From assembly GCF_000024565.1 (NCBI RefSeq), contig NC_013515.1, positions 1 to 64,000 on the forward strand: a stretch of 64,000 nt of DNA, given 5' to 3'. Source of the stretch: Streptobacillus moniliformis DSM 12112 (GTDB lineage: Bacteria > Fusobacteriota > Fusobacteriia > Fusobacteriales > Leptotrichiaceae). The translations under genes were made by a program, and so were the position numbers. The notes under the pieces are model-generated. The model had not been told where the DNA came from. It did no database searches and was given only the letters and a program-made list of their open reading frames with translations. This document shows, piece after piece, positions 17,932 to 29,904 of the stretch (position 1 is the stretch's first letter; every line of letters begins with the position of its first letter).

Positions 17932-18939
17932 TTATTTAGATAAATTTACGATGTAATCTAAAGTTCTAATTAATTGAGCAGTATATGACATTTCGTTATC
18001 ATACCAAGATACTGTTTTAACTATTTGTTTGTCCCCAACTGTAACAACTTTAGTTTGAGTTGCATCAAATAATGATCCAAATTTAATTCCAATTATATCA
18101 GATGATACTAATTCTTCTTCAGTATATCCAAATGATTCGTTAGCTGCTTCTTTCATAGCTGCATTAATTTCAGCCGCAGTAACTGTTTTTTCTAAAATAG
18201 AAACAAGTTCTGTTAATGATCCTGTAGGTACTGGAACTCTTTGTGCTCCACCATCTAATTTACCAGATAATTCAGGTATAACTAATCCTATTGCTTTTGC
18301 AGCTCCTGTTGAGTTAGGAACGATATTTTCTGCTGCTGCTCTAGCTCTTCTTAAATCACCTTTTCTGTGAGGTGCATCTAATGTATTTTGATCTCCTGTG
18401 TAAGCATGTATAGTTGTCATTGTTCCTGCAACTATTCCAAATTTATCATTTAATACTTTAGCCATAGGTGCTAAACAGTTAGTTGTACAAGAAGCTGCTG
18501 ATACTACAGTTTCTGAACCATCTAAAATGTTGTGGTTAACATTGAATACAACTGTTTTTAAATCTCCTTGTCCAGGTGCTGAAATAACAACTTTTTTTGC
18601 TCCAGCTTCTATATGAGCTTCAGCTTTTTCTTTTTTAGTGAAGAATCCTGTACATTCTAATACTACATCTACACCTAATTCTCCCCATGGTAAGTTTTTA
18701 GGATCTGCATCTGCGAAAGATTTAACTTCTTTTCCATTTACTATGAATGCTCCTTCTTTAACTTCTACTGTCCCATCAAATCTTCCTTGAGCTGAATCAT
18801 ATTTAAATAAGTGTGCTAAAGTTTTAGCGTCTGATAAATCGTTTACAGCTACTACATTGAAGTTAGGATCGTTTATCATTAATCTTAATGCTAATCTTCC
18901 TATTCTTCCAAATCCATTAATTGCAACTTTTACTGCCAT
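17932..18939 (-). CDS. gapA: Glyceraldehyde-3-phosphate dehydrogenase
   Basis: NAD-dependent oxidation and phosphorylation of glyceraldehyde 3-phosphate in glycolysis. The 335 residues begin with the Rossmann motif INGFGRIGR, carry the catalytic Cys151 in SAASCTTNC, and end with the conserved [12 protein letters not shown]. Length is exactly that of the family. An AGGAGG site lies upstream. It uses its own promoter and stands alone, and the codon choice is typical of a highly expressed gene. Confidence 0.98.
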   Translation of the reverse strand: MAVKVAINGFGRIGRLALRLMINDPNFNVVAVNDLSDAKTLAHLFKYDSAQGRFDGTVEVKEGAFIVNGKEVKSFADADPKNLPWGELGVDVVLECTGFFTKKEKAEAHIEAGAKKVVISAPGQGDLKTVVFNVNHNILDGSETVVSAASCTTNCLAPMAKVLNDKFGIVAGTMTTIHAYTGDQNTLDAPHRKGDLRRARAAAENIVPNSTGAAKAIGLVIPELSGKLDGGAQRVPVPTGSLTELVSILEKTVTAAEINAAMKEAANESFGYTEEELVSSDIIGIKFGSLFDATQTKVVTVGDKQIVKTVSWYDNEMSYTAQLIRTLDYIVNLSK

Positions 18940-18975
18940 GTAAAGTACCTCCTAAATAATTTTAATTTACAGTTA

Positions 18976-19004
18976 ATTATATCACATTCTTTTTTTCAAT
19001 GCAA
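18976..19004 (-). promoter_or_regulatory. Promoter of gapA
   Basis: On the minus strand TTGCAT (19004-18999) and a perfect TATAAT (18981-18976) with a 17-base spacer, 37 bases from the start codon. Confidence 0.65.
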
Positions 19005-19026
19005 GATAAATAGAAGTTTAAAATAA

Positions 19027-19055
19027 TTGACATATCTAGTAAAGTGAGGTATACT
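19027..19055 (+). promoter_or_regulatory. Promoter of the 19131 lipoprotein gene
   Basis: Perfect TTGACA (19027-19032) and TATACT (19050-19055) with a 17-base spacer, leaving a leader of about 70 bases. Confidence 0.7.
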
Positions 19056-19130
19056 TTAGTGACTTATATTAGAAAAATGAAAAATTGTTATAAATATTTA
19101 GAGGTACTTTAATTTTAGGAGGATATTAAT

Positions 19131-19511
19131 ATGAAGAAATTTTTTTTATGTGCGTTAGCAACATTTGTTTTTACGAGTTGTTCTACAGTGGTTAATGGTA
19201 AAGGACAAAATTACAAGATAACATCAAGTGAAAATATACAAGTAATAAACAAATACGGTAAAGTTATAAAAGAAGGAAAAGGAGAATTAAAAGTTTACCT
19301 TGAAAAAGGAGATGGGTTCTTCACAGGAGCACATTACACAGTAAAATCAGCTGGAAAAGAATATACAATTGAACCAAAAGTAAATATAGGATCATTTATA
19401 GTAGGAAATATATTTGTTCCAGGGTTCTGGGGATTCATAGTTGATGGAGCTACAGGAGCTATGTATGACCTATATGTAGATGGAAAATATACAAACGAAA
19501 TAAAATTTTAA
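19131..19511 (+). CDS. Small lipoprotein, SCxxxxG family
   Basis: The 126-residue protein has a lipoprotein signal peptide ending in the lipobox TSC with Cys17, followed by STVVNGKGQ. The C-terminal half is a conserved-looking glycine/hydrophobic patch (GSFIVGNIFVPGFWGFIVDGATGAMYDL). This layout resembles the widespread lipoproteins that start with SCATIVSG and end with a GxxxD(A/G)xTGAxY segment. Their function is not established; an envelope role is likely. It is a single-gene unit with its own promoter and terminator. Confidence 0.7.
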   Translation: MKKFFLCALATFVFTSCSTVVNGKGQNYKITSSENIQVINKYGKVIKEGKGELKVYLEKGDGFFTGAHYTVKSAGKEYTIEPKVNIGSFIVGNIFVPGFWGFIVDGATGAMYDLYVDGKYTNEIKF

Positions 19512-19519
19512 TAGATACT

Positions 19520-19550
19520 AAAAGGTAGTAGAATGAAAATACTACCTTTT
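19520..19550 (+). terminator. Intrinsic terminator
   Basis: AAAAGGTAGTA (19520-19530) pairs perfectly with TACTACCTTTT (19540-19550), nine-base loop, T-rich end. Confidence 0.8.
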
Positions 19551-19553
19551 TAT

Positions 19554-19582
19554 TTGCCACTAATCCTTTATTATGGTATAAT
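19554..19582 (+). promoter_or_regulatory. Promoter of the whiA operon
   Basis: TTGCCA (19554-19559) and TATAAT (19577-19582), 17-base spacer, 26 bases from the whiA start codon. Confidence 0.65.
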
Positions 19583-19608
19583 TTAAAAAAATTTAGATAG
19601 GAGAGATT

Positions 19609-20499
19609 ATGTCATATTCTTCAAAATTAAAGGATGAAATTTTAGATAAAAAAAATATAGATAAAAATGATATTATGGCAGAACTTTTTGGGCTACTTCT
19701 ATCTAAGAACTGTATTAAAAATAGTGGGATAGAATTTAGTACAGAAAATTTAAAATTAGCACAGAGAGTATATAATAATATACTTAAAGTAACTAACATT
19801 GCTCCACAACTTAGATATATTACAGCTAAAAGATTCTCTAAGCCAAGAGTTTATACAATAAGTATAACAAATATTATAGATATAGAGGAAAGTTACGGTT
19901 CATTTTTAAAAGAACTATTTTCTTTTAAAAAATATTCAGATAATAAGAATATAGCTGGTATATTAAGGGGATATTTTTTAAATTCAGGATATATCAAAGA
20001 CCCAAGTAAAGGCTATACTCTTGATTTTTTTATAGATACTGAAGATGCATCAACTTTTCTATACATGTTATTAAAACATATTAATAAAAAAGTATTTCAA
20101 ACAGAAAAAAAGAATAAAAATATTGTATATATTAGAAATTCAGAAGATATTTTAGATATTATACATATGATAGGTGGTCTTCAAGTTTTTTTTGAATATG
20201 AAGATGTTACAGTTCAAAAAGAATTGAATAATAAGATAAATAGAAATATGAATTATGAACTTGCAAATGAAACTAAAAAGATGTCAGCTTCTATTAAGCA
20301 GATAGATATGATAGAATATATTGATGAAAAGATAGGACTTGATAATTTAACTAAAGCTTTATCTGAACTATCCAAGTTAAGATTAATATATGATGAAGAT
20401 TCCTTTCAGGAGTTAGCAGATAAATTAAAAATATCCAAATCTGGAATAAGAAATAGATTTAGAAGATTAGAGGAAATATATTTAGAATTAAAAGGATAA
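19609..20499 (+). CDS. whiA: DNA-binding protein WhiA
   Basis: WhiA proteins join a LAGLIDADG-like fold to a C-terminal helix-turn-helix and act in cell division and, in some Gram-positives, development. The 296-residue product starts SYSSKLKDEIL and contains the homing-endonuclease-like segment AGILRGYFLNSGYIKDP. It ends with the helix-turn-helix region SFQELADKLKISKSGIRNRFRRLEEI. It heads an apparent operon with the 20504 gene, serS and the lysozyme gene. An AGGAGAG site supports the start. Confidence 0.93.
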   Translation: MSYSSKLKDEILDKKNIDKNDIMAELFGLLLSKNCIKNSGIEFSTENLKLAQRVYNNILKVTNIAPQLRYITAKRFSKPRVYTISITNIIDIEESYGSFLKELFSFKKYSDNKNIAGILRGYFLNSGYIKDPSKGYTLDFFIDTEDASTFLYMLLKHINKKVFQTEKKNKNIVYIRNSEDILDIIHMIGGLQVFFEYEDVTVQKELNNKINRNMNYELANETKKMSASIKQIDMIEYIDEKIGLDNLTKALSELSKLRLIYDEDSFQELADKLKISKSGIRNRFRRLEEIYLELKG

Positions 20500-20503
20500 A
20501 ATT

Positions 20504-22407
<1,904 letters not shown>

Positions 22408-22415
22408 GAGAAAAT

Positions 22416-23117
22416 ATGAAAAGAACAATAAAATGGATAATTTTTCTAAGTTTATTAGGAGGATTAGCTTGGTATTTAGAATTTTCAGGATATCTTTATC
22501 ATAATCATATTTTATCTATGAAATATGATATACATGGTATAGATATATCACATCATAAGGTAAGACTTAATTGGTATCAAATAGATAAGAGATATAAGTT
22601 TGTATTTATGAAAGCAACAGAAGGGAAGGATCACTTAGATAGAGATTTTTTCTATAACTGGAATAAGGCACAACTTACAGGCTTTAGAGTAGGAGCATAT
22701 CATTTCTTTTCTATGTTATCTAAAGGAAAAGAACAGGCAAAATTCTATATTTCCAAAGTACCTATAGTTGAAAAGGCTTTTCCACCTATAATTGATTTAG
22801 AAATACCAACTAAATATCCAAAAGAAGTTGTTAATAAAGAACTTAAAGATTTAATAGATATTTTAGAAAAGCATTATAGGAAAAGAGCTATAATATATGT
22901 TACTAGACATACATATAAGGCGTATATAGAAAATGAATTTCTTGATAATCCTATATGGGTTAGAAATATTAAATGGTATCCAAGTCAAAAAAGATGGGAT
23001 TTCTGGCAGTATTCTAATAGAGGAAGAGTTAAGGGTATATCAGGATTTACTGATAGAAATGCTTTTAAAGGTACAGATATTGATGAATTTATAACTAAAA
23101 ATAAAATAGTTCAATGA
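22416..23117 (+). CDS. Membrane-anchored GH25 lysozyme
   Basis: Muramidase of the glycoside hydrolase 25 family. An N-terminal hydrophobic segment (about residues 6-25) works as signal anchor. The GH25 barrel follows, with GIDISHH (Asp43), FMKATEGKDHLDRDF (Glu69), the catalytic pair region PPIIDLEIP (Asp127, Glu129) and the late WDFWQYS. In Gram-negatives such enzymes remodel the cell wall or come from phage; the location just before the cell-wall cluster favours a cellular role. The gene ends in a terminator that overlaps its stop codon. Confidence 0.85.
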   Translation: MKRTIKWIIFLSLLGGLAWYLEFSGYLYHNHILSMKYDIHGIDISHHKVRLNWYQIDKRYKFVFMKATEGKDHLDRDFFYNWNKAQLTGFRVGAYHFFSMLSKGKEQAKFYISKVPIVEKAFPPIIDLEIPTKYPKEVVNKELKDLIDILEKHYRKRAIIYVTRHTYKAYIENEFLDNPIWVRNIKWYPSQKRWDFWQYSNRGRVKGISGFTDRNAFKGTDIDEFITKNKIVQ

Positions 23118-23137
23118 AATTTCATGGAACTATTTTT
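23104..23137 (+). terminator. Terminator overlapping the lysozyme stop codon
   Basis: AAATAGTTC (23104-23112) pairs with GAACTATTT, enclosing a further ATGA/TCAT pairing, then T residues. The lysozyme TGA (23115-23117) lies in the loop half. Confidence 0.65.
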
Positions 23138-23153
23138 CATGTAAGGGGAAATA

Positions 23154-25037
23154 ATGAATTTAGTACAATTTAATAATGTATGGAAGCAATATAATGGGGA
23201 ATATATACTAAAAGATATTAGCTTTAGTGTTGATCATATGGATAAAATTGGATTAATAGGCTTAAATGGTGTAGGAAAATCATCATTAATTAAAATACTT
23301 TTAGGTAAAGAAAATCATGATGGGAAAGAAGGAAATGTTAATGAAAAAGGTAATGTTTTTCTCAATCCTAATATTAAAGTAGGTTATCTTTCTCAAAATC
23401 ACTTATTTGCTTCAGAAAAAAATACAGTTTATGAGGAATTACTGGAAGTATTTTATAGACAAAAAGAATTACTTTTTAAGATTAATATACTTAATACTTT
23501 AATGTCAGTATCTGATAATATAGAGGAGTTATTAAAAGATTATGAGAAATTACAACATGAATATGAAGCTACAGGTGGATATGAAATAGAATTTAAGATT
23601 AAACAGGTTATGCAAGGGCTTGAATTAAATAATTTTAGAGATATTAATATATCTTCACTTTCAGGTGGAGAAAAAACTAGGGTTACACTTGCTAAATTAT
23701 TACTTCAAGAACCTGATTTATTAATACTTGATGAACCAACTAACCATTTAGATATCGTTTCTATAGAATGGTTGGAAGAATATTTAAAGAAATATACAAA
23801 GGCTTTCATATTAATATCTCATGATAGAATATTCTTAGATGAAGTATGTAATAAGATAATGGAGATAGAAAATAGGAAAATTTATGAATACAGTGGAAAT
23901 TTTTCAGATTTTGTCATACAAAAAGAATTGTATATAAAAGGGGAGATAAAAAGGTTTGAAAAAGAAAGTGAAAAGATAAGGAAAATAGAGGAGTATATAA
24001 GTAGATATAAAGCTGGGATAAAGGCAAAACAGGCAAGAGGAAGACAGACAATACTTGATAGAATGGAAAGAATGGATAACCCTGTATTTAATATAAATAG
24101 AATGAAATTAAAGTTTGAAATGAAATCTCAATCAGCAGATAGAGTATTAAGTGTAAATAAGATATGTAAGAGTTTTGATAATAAGAAGGTTTTAAATAAT
24201 GTAAGTTTTGATTTATACAAAGGAGATAAGGTAGGTATAATAGGTAAAAATGGTATAGGTAAATCAACTCTTTTGAAAATATTAATAGGTAATTTAAAAC
24301 AAGATAGTGGTGATTTTAAAATAGGAGAAAGAGTTCATGTTGGATATTATGATCAAGATCATCAAAACCTTTATCCATCTAATAATATATTACAAGAAAT
24401 TAATAATTCTCTTTCATATACTGAAGAATATCTAAGAAGTAAAGCTGCTGCCTTTCTGTTTACAAGTGATGATGTATTAAAGCAAATTTCATTACTATCA
24501 GGTGGAGAAAAAGTTAGGGTTTCATTACTTAAATTAATAGAAGAAAAAGCTAATTTATTAATACTTGATGAACCAACTAATCATTTAGATATATATTCTA
24601 TAGAAGTTTTAGAAAATGCACTTATAGATTACATGGGAACTATGCTTTTAATTTCTCATAATAGACATTTTTTGGATTCTGTTTGTAACAAAATATATTT
24701 CTTATCTGAAAATGGTTTAGAAGAATTTAAAGGTAATTATGGAGAATATAAGGAAAGTATAAAAAATAAGAAGGAAGTAGTAGATAAAACAGAAGAAAAG
24801 CTTAGTTATGAAGAAAGAAAATCTAAACAAAAGGCTGAAATTAAAAGAAAAAAAGATTTAGAAAAGCTTGAAAAAAATATAGAAGAGATTTCTAAAAAGC
24901 TTAAAAGTTTAGATGATGAAATGGCTAAAGCAGGTAAAGTTAATGATTTAGAGAAAATGATTAGTATACAAAAAGAAATAGATGATATGAAAATAAGAGA
25001 AGATGAATTAATATTATTATGGAGTGAATTAGAGTAG
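23154..25037 (+). CDS. ABC-F family ATPase (ribosome-associated)
   Basis: Soluble protein with two fused ATP-binding domains and no membrane part: Walker A GLNGVGKSS (about residue 39) and GKNGIGKST (about 363), signatures SLSGGEKTRV and LLSGGEKVRV, and Walker B segments LLILDEPTNHLD in both halves. The linker between them (about 245-330) fits the P-site tRNA interaction motif. A lysine-rich C-terminal coiled coil (about 545-625) is present, as in Uup-type members. ABC-F proteins act on stalled or antibiotic-bound ribosomes; which subfamily this is cannot be decided by eye. Confidence 0.9.
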   Translation: MNLVQFNNVWKQYNGEYILKDISFSVDHMDKIGLIGLNGVGKSSLIKILLGKENHDGKEGNVNEKGNVFLNPNIKVGYLSQNHLFASEKNTVYEELLEVFYRQKELLFKINILNTLMSVSDNIEELLKDYEKLQHEYEATGGYEIEFKIKQVMQGLELNNFRDINISSLSGGEKTRVTLAKLLLQEPDLLILDEPTNHLDIVSIEWLEEYLKKYTKAFILISHDRIFLDEVCNKIMEIENRKIYEYSGNFSDFVIQKELYIKGEIKRFEKESEKIRKIEEYISRYKAGIKAKQARGRQTILDRMERMDNPVFNINRMKLKFEMKSQSADRVLSVNKICKSFDNKKVLNNVSFDLYKGDKVGIIGKNGIGKSTLLKILIGNLKQDSGDFKIGERVHVGYYDQDHQNLYPSNNILQEINNSLSYTEEYLRSKAAAFLFTSDDVLKQISLLSGGEKVRVSLLKLIEEKANLLILDEPTNHLDIYSIEVLENALIDYMGTMLLISHNRHFLDSVCNKIYFLSENGLEEFKGNYGEYKESIKNKKEVVDKTEEKLSYEERKSKQKAEIKRKKDLEKLEKNIEEISKKLKSLDDEMAKAGKVNDLEKMISIQKEIDDMKIREDELILLWSELE

Positions 25038-25054
25038 TTTTTATTATTTTTTTT

Positions 25055-25063
25055 TGCTATAAT
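25055..25063 (+). promoter_or_regulatory. Extended -10 promoter for the mur cluster
   Basis: TGcTATAAT (TATAAT at 25058-25063) with no good -35; a second TATAAT follows at 25069-25074. It lies about 40 bases before murF and is the only promoter-like site ahead of the cluster. Confidence 0.45.
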
Positions 25064-25102
25064 TAAAATATAATGAGAGAAAGGGAATTTCCTTGATTAA
25101 AT

Positions 25103-26320
25103 ATGAATAAATTAAATACATTGGAAGAACTTATAGGAAAAAAAATATTTTCTTTAAAAGAAGATTTTAAAGTTAGTATAAATTCTAAAGAAGCAACCCC
25201 AAATAGTGTTTTCTTTGCAATTAATAAAGGTAATGATTATGCAAAGGAAGCAGAAAGTATGGGGGCTTTTGTCATTTATGATAAAAAAGAATTAGATATA
25301 CATAATGGGCATTATGTAGAAGATAGTGTTAAATTCATGCAAGAATTTGCTAGGAGATATAGAAAAAACAATAAATTTATAGTTATTGGTATTACAGGCT
25401 CAAATGGTAAAACAACGGTTAAAGATATACTACACTCTGTTTTAAGTAATAAAGGGGTTAGAGTGTATAAGACACAGGGGAACTATAATAATCATATAGG
25501 TTTACCATTTACTATACTTTCAGCAAAGGATAGTGATGAAATACTATTACTTGAAATGGGTATGTCTAATTTAGGAGAAATTGATTTACTTGGATATATA
25601 GCTAAACCAGATTACTCTATAATTACTAATATAGGTCAATCACATTTAGAATATTTAAAAACTATGGAAAATGTCTTTAAGGCTAAAACAGAAATTATTC
25701 CTCATACATCAAAAAAAGTTGTAGTTAATGGAAAAGATGAATTTCTTTCTAAATTAGATGGGGTTATAAAAGTGGAAACTAAAGATATTAAAACTAATCT
25801 TTTAGGAGATCATAATCTATTAAATGTATCTATAGTTGATAGTTTACTTAAATATATGGGATTTGATGATCTTTGTTATGAAAATATAGAATTAACAGAT
25901 GGAAGATTTCAAATAGTTAAAGGTAAATACACATATATTAATGATGCCTATAATGCTTCACCTATATCAATGAAAGCTTCTCTTGAAACATTTTCTAAGA
26001 TATGTAATGAAAGTTTTAAAATAATTGCTTTAGGAGATATGTTAGAACTTGGTAGTGATGAGAAAAAATATCATGAAGATTTAAGTTATGTATTAAGAGA
26101 AACTAATTTTGATAGACTATTTCTTTACGGAAAGAGAATGAAATATCTTTATGAAAAATTATGTAACTTAGATGATATTTCTTTTAAATTTGAGTATTTT
26201 GATAATAAGGAAGATATAAAAAAAGCTATAGATAATATAGAAACAATTAAAGAAAAAGTTGTTTTATTGAAAGGGTCAAGATCCATGAAAATGGAAGATA
26301 TAATGGAGGTAAATAATTAA
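25103..26320 (+). CDS. murF: UDP-N-acetylmuramoyl-tripeptide--D-Ala-D-Ala ligase
   Basis: Last cytoplasmic step of peptidoglycan precursor synthesis. The 405-residue protein has the Mur ligase ATP loop GITGSNGKTT (about residue 97) and the NYNNHIGLP and LEMGMSNLGEID segments typical of MurF. The YINDAYNASPISMKASL stretch is also MurF-specific. Length is at the short end of the family (about 450). Its stop overlaps the mraY start by one base. The ATG has only a distant AAAGGG upstream, so the start is slightly uncertain. Confidence 0.93.
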   Translation: MNKLNTLEELIGKKIFSLKEDFKVSINSKEATPNSVFFAINKGNDYAKEAESMGAFVIYDKKELDIHNGHYVEDSVKFMQEFARRYRKNNKFIVIGITGSNGKTTVKDILHSVLSNKGVRVYKTQGNYNNHIGLPFTILSAKDSDEILLLEMGMSNLGEIDLLGYIAKPDYSIITNIGQSHLEYLKTMENVFKAKTEIIPHTSKKVVVNGKDEFLSKLDGVIKVETKDIKTNLLGDHNLLNVSIVDSLLKYMGFDDLCYENIELTDGRFQIVKGKYTYINDAYNASPISMKASLETFSKICNESFKIIALGDMLELGSDEKKYHEDLSYVLRETNFDRLFLYGKRMKYLYEKLCNLDDISFKFEYFDNKEDIKKAIDNIETIKEKVVLLKGSRSMKMEDIMEVNN

Positions 26321-27408
26321 TGTTATACTATATTCAAAGTCTATTTATAGACCAATACACATATTTAAGAGTATTTAAATCTATATCAATAAGAATGGGT
26401 GTTGCTTTTGGTGTTGCACTATTTTTTATGATAATATTTGGAAATCCATTTATTAAGTGGTTAAAATATAAAAAGTTTGGAGATACTATAAGAGAAGAAG
26501 GACCTGAAAGTCATTATTCTAAACAAGGTACACCTACTATGGGGGGTCTTTTAATTATATCTTCTATTTTGTTTTCTACCTTGATTGCAGGTAATTTTAC
26601 TAATAAATTTACTATTTTCCTATTTTTCATGACTATAGTATTTTCTAGTATAGGATTTTATGATGATTATTTAAAATTAACTAAAAGTAAAAAAGGACTT
26701 TCTAGTAAGAAAAAACTATTATTTCAAACAATAATGACATTAATTGTTTTTGTTTTCATATATGAGTTAGGTTTAGTAAATAAAACTATAGATTTTTCAA
26801 TAATTAACCCTATATTGAAAAAATCATACATATATATAGGTCCTGTTATGTTTTTTGTTTTTATGTTTTTCATAATAGTAGGAACATCTAATGCTGTTAA
26901 TTTAACTGATGGTTTAGATGGATTAGTTAGCAGTCAAATAGTTGTGGTTTCATCTATATTAATGTTAATAGCTTATGCAGTCGGTCATTATAACTGGTCG
27001 GAATATATTAATATATATTATGTGATGGGTGCAGGGGAAATAGCTGTATTTTTAGCATCAATAGTTGGAGGGTCTTTAGGATTTTTATGGTTTAATTTCT
27101 TTCCAGCTCAAGTATTTATGGGAGATGTAGGTTCTCTTACTATAGGGGGATTATTAGGAACAATATTCATATTATTAAAACAAGAATTACTTTTACCTAT
27201 TATGGGAGTCATCTTTTTTGTCGAGGCTTTATCTGTAATTATACAAGTAATATCATATAGAAAATTTAAGAAAAGAGTATTTAAAATGGCACCTATACAT
27301 CATCATTTTGAAAAATTAGGTATGCCAGAAACAAAGGTTACTATTAGATTTTTAATTATTACAATTATTGCTGGTTTATTAGCGTTAATTATACTTAAAT
27401 TAAGATAG
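26320..27408 (+). CDS. mraY: Phospho-N-acetylmuramoyl-pentapeptide transferase
   Basis: Integral membrane enzyme that makes lipid I from UDP-MurNAc-pentapeptide and undecaprenyl phosphate. The 362-residue protein has about ten membrane segments, the FYDDYLKL and NLTDGLDGL motifs with the catalytic aspartates, and MAPIHHHFE near the C-terminus (the HHH motif). Length is as expected. It follows murF with a one-base overlap and precedes murD by 11 bases. Confidence 0.97.
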   Translation: MLYYIQSLFIDQYTYLRVFKSISIRMGVAFGVALFFMIIFGNPFIKWLKYKKFGDTIREEGPESHYSKQGTPTMGGLLIISSILFSTLIAGNFTNKFTIFLFFMTIVFSSIGFYDDYLKLTKSKKGLSSKKKLLFQTIMTLIVFVFIYELGLVNKTIDFSIINPILKKSYIYIGPVMFFVFMFFIIVGTSNAVNLTDGLDGLVSSQIVVVSSILMLIAYAVGHYNWSEYINIYYVMGAGEIAVFLASIVGGSLGFLWFNFFPAQVFMGDVGSLTIGGLLGTIFILLKQELLLPIMGVIFFVEALSVIIQVISYRKFKKRVFKMAPIHHHFEKLGMPETKVTIRFLIITIIAGLLALIILKLR

Positions 27409-27419
27409 GAGATAAGAAG

Positions 27420-28793
27420 ATGATCATAGTATTTGGTGCAGGTATTAGTGGAATAGGAGCAAAAGAATTATTAGAATCAAAAGGAAAAGAAGTTCTGTTA
27501 GTTGATGATAAAGTTGGTGAAATAACTGCCAGTAAGGCGTTAGAAATTATTGAAGATAAAGAAGTAGAATATATAGTTAAATCACCAGGAATATCTTTTG
27601 AAAATAGTTTTATTAAAAAAGCTATGGAGAAAAATATACCTATATATTCTGAAATAGATATAGCATATGAATATATGAATAAGGATATACAAATTATTGC
27701 CTTTACAGGAACTAATGGAAAGACAACTACTTGTACTAAAACATATGAAATGCTAAAAAAAGCAGGATTTAATGTAGAGCTTGGAGGAAATGTCGGAAGA
27801 TCTTTTGCAGAAATAGTAAAAGAAAACAAAGAACTTGACTATATAGTACTTGAATTAAGTAGCTATCAGCTTGAAAATAATCCTAAAATAAAGCCATATA
27901 TTTCAGGTATAATTAATTTAACACCAGATCATTTAGGAAGATACAAAGATGTTGAGGATTATTACATGACTAAATTTAATATTTTTTCAAATCAAGATAA
28001 AAAAGATAGAATGATAGTTAATGTAGATGATGCAACTTTTTTAAACCTATATAACAAGGCTAAGGAATTAGAAAATTACAGAAATCCTAAGAGAGTATAT
28101 ATTAGCACTAATAACAAGGGGAGTATATTTGTTAAAAATGGTCAAATATATGTTATGAAGGATTTAAGTGAAATGTATAATTCTAAATTTAGTTTAAGTC
28201 AAAGTGCAGACAAATTAATTGATGTTAAAGATATTGCATTAAAGGGAGAACATAATTTAGAAAACATGTTATTTTTAATTGCTACAGCAAAAATTTGTGG
28301 AGTGCCTAATAAGGTAATTAGAAACTTTTTAAAAGAGGTAAAAAGCATAGAACATAGAATGGAAGATTTTTTTAAAAAATCAAACACAGTATTTATTAAT
28401 GATTCAAAGGGAACTAATGTAGCTTCTACTAAAAAAGCTATAGCTTCATATGAAAATGATGTAATATTAATATGTGGTGGTGAAGATAAGAAAGTCCCTT
28501 TATATGAATTAGGTAAAGAAATAGGTAAAAAGATTAAATTCACATATATATATGGAGAAAATAGATATTTAATAGAAAATGAACTTAAAAAGGTTGGATA
28601 TAGTAAATATTCTATTTTTGAAACAGTTGATGAATGCATAATGGATATTAAAGATAATGTTAATTTTGAAGAAGATATTACTATACTTTATTCCCCAGCT
28701 ACTTCAAGTTTTGATCAATTTAAAAATTTTGAAGAAAGAGGAAAGTACTTTAAGAATAAAGTTATAGAAATTTTAGGAGAAAATAATGTATAA
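27420..28793 (+). CDS. murD: UDP-N-acetylmuramoylalanine--D-glutamate ligase
   Basis: Adds D-glutamate to UDP-MurNAc-Ala. The 457-residue product has an N-terminal nucleotide-sugar domain (IIVFGAGISGIGAK), the ATP loop FTGTNGKTTT (about residue 97), LELSSYQLE, and the late FINDSKGTN segment specific to MurD. Eight bases overlap the ftsW start. Length is normal. Confidence 0.96.
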   Translation: MIIVFGAGISGIGAKELLESKGKEVLLVDDKVGEITASKALEIIEDKEVEYIVKSPGISFENSFIKKAMEKNIPIYSEIDIAYEYMNKDIQIIAFTGTNGKTTTCTKTYEMLKKAGFNVELGGNVGRSFAEIVKENKELDYIVLELSSYQLENNPKIKPYISGIINLTPDHLGRYKDVEDYYMTKFNIFSNQDKKDRMIVNVDDATFLNLYNKAKELENYRNPKRVYISTNNKGSIFVKNGQIYVMKDLSEMYNSKFSLSQSADKLIDVKDIALKGEHNLENMLFLIATAKICGVPNKVIRNFLKEVKSIEHRMEDFFKKSNTVFINDSKGTNVASTKKAIASYENDVILICGGEDKKVPLYELGKEIGKKIKFTYIYGENRYLIENELKKVGYSKYSIFETVDECIMDIKDNVNFEEDITILYSPATSSFDQFKNFEERGKYFKNKVIEILGENNV

Positions 28794-29904
28794 TTTTTTT
28801 AGAACAGACAGTAAAAAAAAATTAATAACTACTATAATCATACTGATTTTAATATTAAATATTATAGGTATACTTAATTTACTTAGTTTAGCCTCACCAG
28901 AGAGTTTAAAAAACACTTTAGGTTTAAGTCATGTATCAATAATTGGTAAACATTTGAAATATTTAATTGGAACATTTGCGAGTATGTTTATAATAACACT
29001 ATTTCTAAATGTAAATAAATTAAATAAATTAACAATATTTATTATGTTTTTTATTGTATTTGGTTTAATTTATACTTTAGTTGCAGGGAAATCTGTAAAT
29101 GGTGCAAGAAGATGGATAGGTTTTGGTTCTTTCACTATTCAGTTTTCAGAATTTGCTAAACTTTTTTTAATATTAGTTTTAGCATATATGATAGAAAGAG
29201 CGTATTATATTAAAAAAGAAAGATTAAATATATATATTTATACAGGATTGTATACTATGTTTTGTGCAGGTTTAATATTAATTTCAAGATCTTTTTCAGC
29301 TACTGTGCAATTTGTATTAATATTTATTTGTATGTATTGGGTAAGTGAGGTCATATCTTATAAAAAAATAATATTTACAGTAATATGTCTTGGATTTTCA
29401 GGGGTAGTTGCAATTTTTTCAAAAGGATATAGAATATCGAGATTAAATCTTGAGAATGAACATGCCTTGCTTTCTATGAAATCTATAAGCAATGGTGGAT
29501 TTTTTGGTTCTGGATATGGAAATGGAATATCAAGAAACTTTTATCTTCCAGAAGTACAAACAGACTATATTTTTGCAGGATTTGTTGATGAGTGGGGATT
29601 TATAGGGGCTATAGTTTTGATAACTTTATTCATATTATTAATTTATTTCATATTTTATAGTGCCAAATTTGCTAATTCTGTATATGAAAAAATGATAATT
29701 TATGGTGTAGGATTTATGATAGCAAATCAGTTTATTCTTCATATAGGAATAAATGTAAACTTACTTCCATCAACAGGAGTTACACTACCATTTTTAAGTG
29801 CAGGAGGTTCATCAATGCTTACTGTGGGTATTGGACTTGGTTTTGTTTTAAGTATAATTTTAAGTATGAATGATAAATTAGAAGAAGGAGTTATATATGA
29901 GTAA
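28786..29904 (+). CDS. ftsW: Lipid II polymerase FtsW (SEDS family)
   Basis: Septal peptidoglycan glycosyltransferase with about ten membrane segments. SEDS landmarks are GARRWIGFGSFTIQFSEFAK (residues about 106-125), the GSGYGNGISRNFYLPEVQTDYIF loop and the late LPSTGVTLPFLSAGGSS. The 372 residues match the family. Its position between murD and murG argues for FtsW over RodA. The product starts inside the end of murD and its own end overlaps murG by eight bases. Confidence 0.93.
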   Translation: MYNFFRTDSKKKLITTIIILILILNIIGILNLLSLASPESLKNTLGLSHVSIIGKHLKYLIGTFASMFIITLFLNVNKLNKLTIFIMFFIVFGLIYTLVAGKSVNGARRWIGFGSFTIQFSEFAKLFLILVLAYMIERAYYIKKERLNIYIYTGLYTMFCAGLILISRSFSATVQFVLIFICMYWVSEVISYKKIIFTVICLGFSGVVAIFSKGYRISRLNLENEHALLSMKSISNGGFFGSGYGNGISRNFYLPEVQTDYIFAGFVDEWGFIGAIVLITLFILLIYFIFYSAKFANSVYEKMIIYGVGFMIANQFILHIGINVNLLPSTGVTLPFLSAGGSSMLTVGIGLGFVLSIILSMNDKLEEGVIYE